DNA of 64,000 nt from Piper betle. Lineage: Eukaryota > Streptophyta > Magnoliopsida > Piperales > Piperaceae. Positions 46,000-55,352 of this stretch are shown here, in pieces. The notes under the pieces were generated by a model. That model searched no databases. It was given only the letters and a program-made list of their open reading frames with translations, and was not told where the DNA came from. The position numbers and the translations under genes are program-made. Numbering within the stretch: position 1 is the first letter of the stretch; every line of letters starts with the position of its first letter. The stretch covers positions 1-64,000 of the forward strand of contig JAURVB010001808.1 in assembly GCA_033002965.1 (NCBI GenBank), written 5' to 3'.

Positions 46000-48240
46000 G
46001 AAAATTGTACGTTTCACACTCATCGTGAGAATTATGTGCTCAAGGTCATGCAATTTGGATTGATAAATACACCATCTACTTTTTGAGCCCTTATGAATGA
46101 AATGCTCAAGGATCATCTCCACAAACTTATCTTAGTATTTTCTTCTGACATTTTAGTTAATGGACATGAGCAAAATAATACCTTCATCACTTGGAATTGA
46201 CCTTGCAAATATTGCAAAATAACACACTATTTGCTATGAGGGAAAAATGTTGTTTTGGATATGAGCAAGTACATTATCTCGAACGTGTAATGTCTAATAG
46301 GGGGGCAAATGGATGATGAGAAGATGGCAACTATAATGAGGTGGGAATTGCAAAAATTAGGAAAGGCTTTATGAGGATTTTTAGGGATCCCTGGTTACTA
46401 TAAAAAATTCATAAAGGATTTTGGCAACATAGCGGAACAACTAACCTCCTTGCTCAAGAGAGATAGTTTTGTATGGAATGAGAATGCTACAAATGCTTTT
46501 TATCAGTTGCAATTGGAGTTAAATAAAACACCTTTGTTACCATTGCCAAATTTTCAATTTATTTTTGAGATAGAATGTGATGCACATGGTAATGGTTTGG
46601 GCGTAGTGTTTATATAAAATATGAGACCGATTACTTATTATAGCAAAGCTTTACATGGGAGGAATTTGGTTCTGTCAACATATGAGAAAAGAAATGATGG
46701 CTTTGGTGCTAGTAGTGCAAAAGTGGCAGCATTATCTTTTGGGAAGAAAATTCCTTGTGCAAACAGACCATTCAAGTTTGAAATACTTGAAGGAACAAAG
46801 AATGTCTACCATTCCCCAAAAAAATGGTTAGCAAAGCTAGTGGATTATGATTTCCGTATATGAGTATGCGCAGGGAAAAAATTCCAAGGCAATAGGGTAG
46901 ATGATTTGTTTAGAAGCTTTATCTTTCAATAATTTGCCATCAACTAATTCATTAGAAGATCCATGTGAAGGGCAACAAGCTAATTCTACAGCAAGTGGAG
47001 AGTGTAATGCAATATCTTAGCTGCAACGAACCTGGTTAGAAGAAATAAAGCTGAGCTATGAGGTATAACTAGAACTATGAGATATCATGAAAAAAGTGAT
47101 TGACAATAATCTTAATTTAAATTGGACTTTAAGGGATGGTATTATTTTTTTACAAAAAGAGGATATATCTCCATAAGTCCATGGGTTTTATTCCTATTAT
47201 CATTATAGAATTTCATAATTCCACCCATGAAGAAGGTTGTATATGACACTAGTTGGTATATTGTAGCCTCTTACATTGCCCAACAAGGTGTGGCTAGATA
47301 TCTCCATGGATTTCATTACTTGTCTTCCAAAAAATTTAGGAAAAGATACAATTTTGGTCGTGGTGGATAGGCTATCAAAGGCAGTTCATTTCATTGCATT
47401 GAGTCACCCATGTACAACAGTTGTGGTTGAAGAAAAATTCTATCAAAAGGTATTGAAATTACATGGGTTGCCTTCATCAATTGTTTATAATTGTGATGGT
47501 ACTTTCAGTAGTACTTATTGTACAGAACTATTTAAGCCTTAGGGTACCTCATGTAGTTATAGTTCGTCTTATCACCTAAAAGCTAATAGACAAATGGAGG
47601 CTCTAAATAGAACATTGGAACAATAATTAAGATGTTTTACAAATGGTAGGCCAAAAATATGGATTAAATGGCTAGCATAGGCTGTTGAGCTACATGCAAC
47701 AAGACCGAACTTTATACATACTACCTTATAAGCTACAATATAGTGATCTAAATGAGTCCTGTTGAGGCAGTCTAAAACATGACACGACCGACTTTGCTTG
47801 CCTATCTACCAATGTGAGGTAGATGAAATTTCACCAAATCAGATGAAACAATAGTGTGATTTGAGGCATAGAGAGAGAAAGAGTACAAAGTGAGGAATTG
47901 GGTGTATCTTCATTTGCAGCCTCATAGATAGCACACATGGGTGGCAAATAAACAAAGCTTTCAAGTAAATACTTTGGCCCTTATGAGATGTTGAGCATGT
48001 TGGGAAGTATCTTATAGGTTGTAGCTTCTTGCAAGATCTTAGCTGCACAATGTGTTCCACATTTCACTATTGAAGGAGAAAATTACACCTGCACTACTAA
48101 TATATCAATTGAATACTGAATCTAAACAAGAGCCACTGGAAAGTCGATAAGTAGATGCAAGTTATGGATTACTATTTTGAATGCTTCATTTCCTGTTTAT
48201 TGAATTTAAAGAAAATTTTGGTTCAACCTTGAAGACAAAG
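46000..48240 (+). pseudogene. pol: pol relic of Reina-like element (RT, RNase H, integrase, chromodomain)
   Basis: Begins inside reverse transcriptase ('VMQFGLINTPSTF'). The catalytic Tyr/Phe-x-Asp-Asp box reads FSSD, so it has lost the first Asp. RT thumb and RNase H parts follow ('FLGIPGYYKKFIKDFGNIA', 'FEIECDAHGNGLGVV', '[14 protein letters not shown]', to 46,863). The integrase core is at 47,276-47,640 ('LDISMDFITCLPKN', 'VVVDRLSKAVHFIAL'), and GPY/F-like and chromodomain remnants run to 'FNLEDK' at 48,222-48,240, where a TRIM interrupts the codons. Protease and the first RT motifs are missing. Many stops. Confidence 0.8.
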
Positions 48241-48387
48241 TGTAATGACTCAACACAAAGTGCAACATAATAGGCCTAAGCCATTTCATCAAAAGTGGTT
48301 AGCCAAATTGAGATCTATAGTCCATTTTTATTTATAAATATGATCTTTCCCCAGTACGTATTAGATATGGGATTAAGAGGGGTCTCA
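48241..48387 (-). repeat. TRIM LTR, left copy (3' LTR in element sense)
   Basis: 147 bp, 'tgtaatgactcaacacaaag' to '...ggggtctca'. It aligns with the right copy through 'aatagg/aagc cta ag', 'aaaagt.gttaaccaa' and 'gtattagat'-type segments. Confidence 0.7.
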
Positions 48388-48531
48388 CTATTTACCCATC
48401 TTAAGAAATTTTGTCCTCGAAATTCCTATACTTTGTTGCTAGCCCATCCCAAGTAGTGACTTCTTTCTCCAGTGACCAATAACCTAGCCAACATCCTCAG
48501 CCTAGCCTATTATCTAACACGAAACTAGGTT

Positions 48532-48543
48532 GCTCTAATACCA
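48532..48543 (-). promoter_or_regulatory. TRIM primer binding site (minus strand)
   Basis: The minus strand reads TGGTATTAGAGC, one change from the initiator-Met consensus, two bases from the right LTR. Confidence 0.8.
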
Positions 48544-48545
48544 TT

Positions 48546-48696
48546 TGTAATGACCTTCCAATTAGTGCAATGTAATAAGCTTAAGTTTTCTCTTCAAAAG
48601 TAGTTAACCAAGTTCAAGATTTATAGTTTATTTTCACTTATAAACAGGATCTTACCCTATTAGGTATTAGATGTAGGACTAAGTTGAGGGATCTTA
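48546..48696 (-). repeat. TRIM LTR, right copy (5' LTR in element sense)
   Basis: 151 bp, 'tgtaatgaccttccaattag' to '...gagggatctta'. It lies directly upstream of the Reina-like polypurine tract. Confidence 0.7.
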
Positions 48697-48711
48697 AATA
48701 AAGATTTTAGT

Positions 48712-48724
48712 AATGGAAGGGGAA
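48712..48724 (+). promoter_or_regulatory. polypurine tract of Reina-like element
   Basis: 'aatggaaggggaa' immediately before the 3' LTR (48,726). Confidence 0.8.
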
Positions 48725-48725
48725 T

Positions 48726-49097
48726 TGTTATAGATATAGTTAGTACATAATTCAAAATAATTGATTTGTTATAGCATTAGTGAATATAGTGGCGTGATAG
48801 GGAAAACATGGAAAATGAGTTGTATGCTATTAATTTATATAGAGAAAAGAGAATAATGAAGAAAGCAGAAAAATAATAATTTTCCAATCATAGAGAAACA
48901 ATTCGATGTTCTTCTTCTTGACCTAGTTCTCTTACTAGTGTAGGGTTTGAGCACACTATTGTAGAGATCATCTTCTTGGATCTCTTTGAGCACCCTCATT
49001 CTTCTTTTTTAGGAACAAGGTGGTGCCTTTTTCAAGAATTCTAGGAGAGGTCAAGGTCGAGGTAGAGGAGTCTATTTAAAACTAGAAAGCCCTAACA
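48726..49097 (+). repeat. 3' LTR of Reina-like element
   Basis: TGTTATAGATAT...CCTAACA, 372 bp, partner of 44,537-44,906. Confidence 0.85.
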
Positions 49098-49522
49098 CCC
49101 TCCTTCCCATATCTCTTCCTTCCTCATCCACTCTTCCTCCCCCTCTCTTGCTTCCCCACACTTCCTTCCTCTCCTCTTGTTGCCCTCCCAATGGAGATGG
49201 CCATCCACTTCCTCTTCCTCTTTCTCCCCACTCTTCGTACTCATGTTGCCTGCTACTTGCTGACCACCTGCTTTGTCCGTAGTTGCTGGTCACCTCTCCC
49301 TCCCTACACTTGAAGTTGGGCCAGTGATACGGGGAGAAGTGGCCGTTGCAGAGGTGCAAGCAGTCCTAGCTGTTGCTATGGATGCTACTAGAGAGGTTGG
49401 TACGTTGGGGCTGGTATTGTTTTGTAGTGCTGCTGCTGCTGTATCTACCTTAGGCACTCGACAGTATGGTGCAGCATCTCACAGCATAAAAAGCGTGTGC
49501 AAGTGGCCCTCCAGCATGAACA
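49098..49522. other. CT-rich unassigned sequence
   Basis: A CT-rich tract (49,098-49,260), then sequence that probably belongs to the 3' part of the reverse gag relic next door. ORFs on either strand (49,072-49,359 minus; 49,273-49,596 plus) have no domain I can recognise. Confidence 0.4.
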
Positions 49523-50604
49523 CTAGTGGAGTGGAACCTTTGGTACTACGGGAAAATCAGATATTCCTAATGGCCTGGAAGGACTGCGTCTGCTAAAGGA
49601 ACCTTTAGATCTATTGTCCGTTGACAGCATATGTAGTGCCTCTGCCATCCGTCCTCTATCTTTGCTGTTGCGGGCCCCATTGATCCTGGCCTTGGCAGCT
49701 TTGTCTCTGGCCACTAGACTAACCAGTGGCCCTAGTTTGATGGTGTGACACATAAGCATGTTTGCACTCTAGGACCTTTATAACTGCCTTAACCAATGTC
49801 AAACATGAGAATGTGGTAACAACTGATCTCAGGCTAATATTCAAACTAGACACAAACTGGGCAGCTCACACTCTCTGACACAAAAGGGCACAAAACAAAC
49901 CTCTTCAACATTAGGAACCTTGCCTAGTACTCCACCATAGACATACCCTCCTATTGTCTTAATGACAATAACTTCTTCTTTGCTTTGACATTAGTGAAGA
50001 AGTATTGGTAGTAGAAGACATTCCAAAACTCATCCCATGATATATGTTCTAGGGCCGTGGTCCCGAGTAATGTGGTATGGGCAGACTCCCCCATAGCTTG
50101 CCCATACTCTGCATGGCCCCAGTGGCCACATGCACCTAGAACCCTAGAGGACAGCCCATGTACATCGAAACTCCTCGGGCTGTGTCGATCCACTCTAAAG
50201 CCACCTTGTGATTTGTGCTCCCGTAGAACAATTGTCCAACATTCTTCAAGAAACGGACGACGTCCCAACACTTCTTGGAATGATGGTGCCATGGGCCCCG
50301 ACTGCCTGAGCCCTCTTCAAGAAACTGTCGTGGCCTCACTATCTCTGCTTCACTATCAGCCTATCGGGGGACTAGAACTCCCATTGGCATCCCTGGTGCC
50401 AGAATCTCATGCATCCCTACTGCAGGTGGCTCTGTAGGGACATACAAAAACTATGCCAGTGGCAGCAGTGGTGGTAGTACATGCTCCAGCTTAGAGGCCT
50501 CAATAAGAATCTCTACCTCTACTTGCCTCTCTCCAAATGGGGCATTGCCATATCCATCTCTTGGACTATGTCTAATAGCCAGCTAATATTGTCATGGGAC
50601 CTCT
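49523..50604 (-). pseudogene. gag: gypsy gag relic on minus strand, main part
   Basis: Minus-strand reading in shifting frames: 'FLKNVGQLFYGSTNHKVALE' with 'WIDTARGVS' (about 50,270-50,140), then 'LEHISWDEFWNVFYYQYFF' and 'NVKAKKKLLSLRQ' (about 50,050-49,951). These match the Retrotrans_gag core (W-x-x-F-x-x-x-F...YFP...L-x-Q). Further down, a basic/Ser-rich segment with 'STDNRSKGSFSRRSPSR' (about 49,620-49,580) resembles the linker before a zinc knuckle. Its N-terminal part continues at 61,819 after the insertion of solo LTR 2. Frameshifted and dead; pol is not seen. Confidence 0.65.
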
Positions 50605-53487
50605 TGTAACACCCCAAATCCGGTTCACGCTCGTGAACCAAACCAGCATGTTACAGGCCCCGGTTAGGTCGGCTAACCCGAACCTAACTCATGCAGATCT
50701 AATCTCGGCATCTTAAGATGAAGATACGATCCGTCATGAATGAATGCATGCACAAAATCCTAACATGGTACTAGATGAATGACATGCAAATTAAATTTCA
50801 CACCATCACAATTATGAGCAAAATCGATGAAAATTTTGAAGTAAAACTGACAGAGTCTCCCCTAAAAGTGCCATTATGGGCCCACCCTGTCAAAATAATA
50901 TACATACAAATATATCGGCATGCATTAACAATCACACAGAATCTCATTTATAACGTATTCATTCTGAAGCTTGGGTCTCAACCCACTACACTTCTACTGC
51001 TCAACTCTGATCATATTTTGTATTCCGTTATCGTGTCTTAGCATTTCATTCACATCATATCATCATGCTCAAACATTTAATCATGTCATTCACAATGTAA
51101 TAACATAATAATACAATATTAAACATTCAGAAATCTAATATGTGTGTGTGCACAAGACCTCATTCCTCCTCCGTCCAAGCTGGCTCTTCCAACTCATGAT
51201 TATTACCTACATATAGTATAAAAACACGTCAGTAACAAGTATTACTGGTTCGGAAAATAAAATAACTATAACAAGCTGGCTATGAGAGCAAACTCTCATA
51301 TGAAAGAAAACATCATATACTCCACGTGAACACTCTGAAGGGCACTACTGAGGAGCCACTGGGTTGCAGACCCGGTAGCATCCCGAACTTACTGATCTGC
51401 TGTTGGTACTATGCCGCTCTCGGCACTTCTTTTTCAGTACTTCACGTAAAACTTTATCCTAAGCCTTCTCCTTACCTCCATATTTCTCCTGGCCTTGAGC
51501 AAGAAGGCCGAGTACTCTCAGACAGTCGCCTTTAGTACCCTTTGAACCACAAGTCCGGACATGCGCTGTACTTAACAGTACCCGTATACCTCCACATTCT
51601 CCGGGTGTGAGGAACTCAAACGCGGAGTTGTCAGGATCCCTCGGGAATGGAACAGTCCGCTGGCAGTCCCGGCATCCTCTGCATGGTACGTGCAGTCGAT
51701 TTCTCCATCTCTCGTCTCACAGAAACGCAAAAACTATATATATATATAGGCTTGGGTAGGGAGTTATATAATAGGCCCGAAGGCAACTTGTGGTGGATCT
51801 TGTTTTCGAAATCATCCTCGAGGGATCTCATCCTTGAGGGGTTATTAATCCGGAAAACTATTCGGTTAAATGGCCCGAGTTAAGTGGGATGCGATAAAGT
51901 GCCACTTAACTCGTCCTGTAGGCATTAAAACAAACATACAATAGAAAAGAGTAAAACAAACGAGTCCTAAACAAACCTGGTAGAAGCTCCAAGCGTGTTA
52001 TTGCGCCTAGGCAGCAAGCTCCTACTCCATACCTACACATCAAAACTAAATACTAACGCCCGCTAATTAAATGATGCATCAAACTCAATAACATCACAAT
52101 CACAATGCAAGCATCCATCAACATAACAATCAGAAAATCATAGAAATAATTAATCCTAGCTCATCCTATTCATACTAATTTTATTATGTGTCTGTAACTT
52201 ATGTCGTGGTCACTTATCATGCTCTGACCTGATCTACTTCATTAGATCACTTACATTCAAGCACTATTCATCAAATCATGTCTCTTATCACTTCATTCGT
52301 AATTAAGCATTAATCACATCAATAATTAGTCCTCGCATGTTGTGCTAGCAATAATCAATTTCAATAATCAAATCAGAGCTAATTATACCTCGCGTCGTCG
52401 GCCATCGATGACGACTAGGGTTCGGTTGCGAGTCTCGAACCTCAAATTCAGCGCTCACCGGCATCCGAAGTTCGATCGAGTCCAACTGGGTTCGCTCCGC
52501 AGAAGATCCGGTGAATTCTAGCTAATTCCAAAATTCCGGTTTTCCTGCGGGTTCCGGTGGTTTTCAGGCAGCTTCTGGCGGTTTTCCGGCAAGAGTTGCC
52601 GGAGGTGATTCCTGGCCAGATAGTGGTCGCGTTGGGTCCATTGGAACCGGCTCGGTGAGCCCGACGCATCTATGACATCGGTGTGGCCAATGGAGGCAGC
52701 GGCTTGCCGGAAAAAGGCTAAGATGGAGTGGCGGCAATGGGTCGCTAGATCCGGCTGGCCAGGCCGGCGTTGGCCTCCGCTCCGGTCGGGAAAGGTGGCT
52801 GAGGGGTCGAGGGCGGTGCCGAGGCGACTGCTGGATCACGGCGGCAACGGTGCCCAGCGGCACGATTGGCGACGGTAGCACGACGCAAAGGCGTGGCTTC
52901 CTTGCGTCGCGGCGGCCAGCTTGTGGCCGGGCCTGGTCGGGGCGGCAGGTCGACGCAGTGGCTGGGTTGGGCGGCGTCGATTGGCAGCCAGGCGACGTCG
53001 GCCATGGCGGTGGTGGCCCGCAAACAGGGGCGGCACGGCAGTTAGGGTTTGGGCGTGGAGGAGAAAAGGTCGGGGTGAAAATATGTTGAGTGGCAAACTC
53101 GTAAATAATACTTGACTCATCTCCGACTCGAGTCAAGTATCATAACTAACTCGAAGTAAATCCTTAAAAAAATCCATAAAAATTGGGAAAAATCCTATAA
53201 AATCAAACAAACACTAAAACATCATAATGATATGCTCTAAGACTATCAACCCACCCAAACTGCCCGTAATGCATCCTAACGCGATAAACGACCTAACACT
53301 AATTATACGATCCACTATATATATAATAATAAAAAAATAAACTGCATGCCTTCATATACTCTAATAACTCATTCTTTTCTACTGTGTTCATGATGTCATC
53401 ATCGTATACTTGGGTACACATGACCCTCATAGCTCATACATGCGACTGGCGTCGGCTTAATGCACATGTTCTGAAACTGACTCGACT
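50605..53487 (-). mobile_element. solo LTR 2 (reverse), main segment
   Basis: Starts TGTAACACCCC (the reversed LTR 3' end). It contains, in reverse, the hairpin (51,281-51,300), TATA region (about 51,765), 'cctcgagggatctcatcctt', the exon-like block (51,976-52,040), the GC block (52,395-53,065) and U3. It is a diverged subfamily of the element 1/2 LTR. With 61,749-61,813 it totals about 2.95 kb with no internal region. A perfect target duplication CCTCT (50,600-50,604 and 61,814-61,818) proves a complete solo LTR. It is interrupted near its U3 end by the intact chromovirus. Confidence 0.9.
51281..51300. promoter_or_regulatory. covarying hairpin in solo LTR 2
   Basis: TATGAGAG, loop CAAA, CTCTCATA: perfect 8-bp arms although two pairs differ from the CAGGAGAG/CTCTCCTG form in the other LTRs. 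Confidence 0.75.
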
Positions 53488-53743
53488 TGTAAAGACCCGG
53501 AAAAAAAATTTTTTTAGCTGGTTAAGTATGAATTACCCAGTTAAATTGAAAAGTAATTTCTAATCGGACGATTCTAGTTGAATCAGTCGAGTCGAACACA
53601 TTAATTAAGTGAACCATACCATTTAAGAGGTTGAGTGAAAAGGTTAAGTGAACCGTGTTAATTACCCAATTACCCGGTTAAAGGAATTATGATGAAAGGG
53701 TGCTTCCACAAACCCTAGCCGTCATTTATTCTTTAAAAAGGAG

Positions 53744-53911
53744 AAGGGGTCGTTGAACCTAGGAAATACCAATGGATGATGGGGTGTGAGAATTTAATGA
53801 AGGGGTCGTTGAACCTAGGAAATACCAATGGATGATGGGGTGTGAGAATTTAATGAAGGGGTCATTGAACCTAGGAAATACCAATGGATGATGGGGTATG
53901 AGAATTTAATG
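53744..53911. repeat. 3 x 56-bp tandem repeat in LTR U3
   Basis: The unit starting 'aaggggtcgttgaacctagg' lies at 53,744, 53,800 and 53,856; the copies differ by one or two bases. The same array is in the 3' LTR at 60,314-60,481. It lies just upstream of the TATA box, so it could act as a repeated promoter element. Confidence 0.95.
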
Positions 53912-53929
53912 GAGGGAATGGTTGAAGTG

Positions 53930-53938
53930 TATATATAT
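53930..53938 (+). promoter_or_regulatory. TATA box candidate of intact chromovirus
   Basis: 'tatatatat' in 'gaagtgtatatatatgcagg', directly after the U3 repeats. The equivalent in the 3' LTR is at 60,500. Confidence 0.55.
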
Positions 53939-53950
53939 GCAGGAGGAGGG

Positions 53951-54050
53951 AGTATTTCATCCCTCATCTCCGTCCCAGGCGACCTCCCCATTACTGTGTG
54001 AGTATTTCATCCCTCATCTCCGTCCCAGGCGACCTCCCCATTACTGTATT
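53951..54050. repeat. 2 x 50-bp tandem repeat after TATA box
   Basis: 'agtatttcatccctcatctc' starts at 53,951 and 54,001; the 50-bp units are nearly identical (they differ only at the last bases). Also in the 3' LTR at 60,521-60,620. Confidence 0.95.
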
Positions 54051-54269
54051 AGGGTTCACGGATCACAGTCAGACGTAATCACAAATCAGGTACGTATAAT
54101 AGGTAGAACATCGTATTTTCCTTGTTGGTAGCCTAGGTCGGCCTGAGCCCAGATTCGACCACCATGCACGAAGTGCAACCGGGGTTAATGAATTGACTCA
54201 GTCCGACACTGGGTCGTGTTATGTGTGTGAATCATGTAATGCATCGATATTGTTTTGGAGTAGTGATAG

Positions 54270-54790
54270 CCGCCCCATAAAAAGGCTACGGCCGGGGTGA
54301 GTGAGGCACAGCGATTCCTCCATCGCACTAGAGTGCAGTGATTGCCGCCCCATAAAAAGGCTACGGCCGGGGTGTGTGAGGCACTGGCACTGAGTGCAGT
54401 GATAGCCGCCCCATAAAAAGGCTACGGCCGGGGTGTGTGAGGCACTGGCACTAGAGTTGGCAGTGAGAGCTTCCCCACAAACGGGGCATAGCGATCACCT
54501 GAGTGCAGTGATAGCCGCTCCACAAAAAGGCTACGGCCGGGGTGTGCAAGGCATTGGCACTGGAGTGCAGTGATAGCCTCCCCATAAAAAGGCTACGGCC
54601 GGGGTGTGCGAGGCACTGGCACTAGAATTGGTAGTGAGAGCTTCCCCACAAACGGGGCATAGCAATCACCCGAGTGCAGTGATAGCTACCCCACAAAAAG
54701 GCTACGGCCGGGGTGTGCGAGGCACTGGCACTGGAGACGGTAGTGGTAGCCTCCCCATAAAAAGGCTACGGCCGGGGTGTGCGGATCACA
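54270..54790. repeat. GC-rich minisatellite in R/U5 of LTR
   Basis: Seven copies of 'aaggctacggccggggtg', most in a 58-60-bp unit with 'gcagtgatagccgcccca' and 'aggcactggcactg'. A variant spacer with 'gcttccccacaaacggggca' is inserted twice. CCCC...GGGG pairs allow each unit to fold. An almost identical array is in the 3' LTR (60,840-61,360). Confidence 0.92.
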
Positions 54791-55175
54791 GCGGACACCT
54801 CCTCCGCATTGTTTTGGAGTATAGCGGAATCGCTCCACCGCATATTAAAATAAACATAAGGAAATAGTGGAATGTACTTGTTTTGTTTTATCTATTATAC
54901 TACTTAGTGTTGTAATCACTAATGCGGAATTGCCTCCGCAGGTGTGCAGATACAAGATTAGGTGATTGACATCCAGAGTATGGAGCAAAATAAATATGAG
55001 GACTCCTTTTCTTTTAAATTGAGAAATAAGTGTGGCTGCTGGGAAACGGTCCAAGACTGTGGGATGTTTATGTATGTTATTATTTATAAAAAATGTTTGA
55101 CATAATTACTTACTTTTGAGTAACAACTAGCCAGTTAGGCCCACAATATCGTGAAAAATGGCGGGTCGTTACAGG

Positions 55176-55188
55176 TGGTATCAGAGCC
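55176..55188 (+). promoter_or_regulatory. primer binding site of intact chromovirus
   Basis: 'tggtatcagagcc', a perfect initiator-Met tRNA site, two bases after the LTR end. Confidence 0.95.
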
Positions 55189-55352
55189 AGGTTTCCCAAA
55201 AGCTCACATCTTATGACTCAAGTACCTTGTTGAAGAGTCTAATATTTTATTTTTCTCCAATAGGGTATGTCATTAGGGAATTAGTGGACTCCCTAATAAA
55301 CCTAAGTAATCATTGAAAAAAAATTAATGAACCATAACGGAATAAATTTTAG

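Larger units (their letters stand above)
48241..48696 (-). mobile_element. TRIM-like miniature LTR retrotransposon (minus strand)
   Basis: Two about 150-bp direct repeats (48,241-48,387 and 48,546-48,696), each starting TGTAATGAC in plus orientation, flank about 158 bp. Next to the right repeat is 'gctctaatacca', the reverse complement of an initiator-Met primer binding site, so the element runs on the minus strand. Next to the left repeat, the minus strand reads 'tttcgaggacaaaatttctt' followed by 'aagatgggtaaa', a gypsy-like 3' end and polypurine tract. Total about 456 bp with no coding capacity: the defining layout of TRIM elements. The repeats differ at many sites, so it is not young. Target duplication is unclear (ACAAAG against ATAAAG, offset by two bases). 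Confidence 0.75.
44537..49097 (+). mobile_element. degenerate Reina-like chromovirus (Ty3/gypsy)
   Basis: Short LTRs (44,537-44,906 and 48,726-49,097, about 370 bp), initiator-Met type primer binding site, gag and pol relics and a polypurine tract. The flanks CCCTT and CCCTC match at four of five bases. The length without the TRIM insertion is about 4.1 kb, somewhat short of the usual 5 kb because protease and the first part of reverse transcriptase are missing. Pol features ('[13 protein letters not shown]', 'MDFITCLPKNLGKDTIL', 'VVVDRLSKAVHFIALSHP') are those of the Reina clade. The many stops show it is dead. Confidence 0.85.
53488..55173 (+). repeat. 5' LTR of intact chromovirus
   Basis: TGTAAAGACCC...GGGTCGTTACA. 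Contains three tandem arrays (listed separately) and a TATA box at 53,930. ORFs of 69 and 87 codons inside it are identical in both LTRs only because the LTRs are nearly identical. Confidence 0.95.

Noticed and set aside
54270..54790. Possible CRISPR-like repeat-spacer array
   Set aside because: Repeats are unequal, spacers are themselves repeats, it lies in an LTR, and the DNA is from a plant.
54604..54867. 87-codon ORF identical in both chromovirus LTRs (also 61,174-61,437), and the 69-codon ORF at 53,922 and 60,492
   Set aside because: Identity reflects the young LTR pair. The ORFs lie in tandem repeats and have no recognisable domain.
55176..55188. tRNA gene suggested by tRNA-complementary sequences (also 26,726; 38,519; 19,988)
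   Set aside because: Only 12-13 bases complementary to the tRNA 3' end next to LTR ends; these are primer binding sites, with no cloverleaf.
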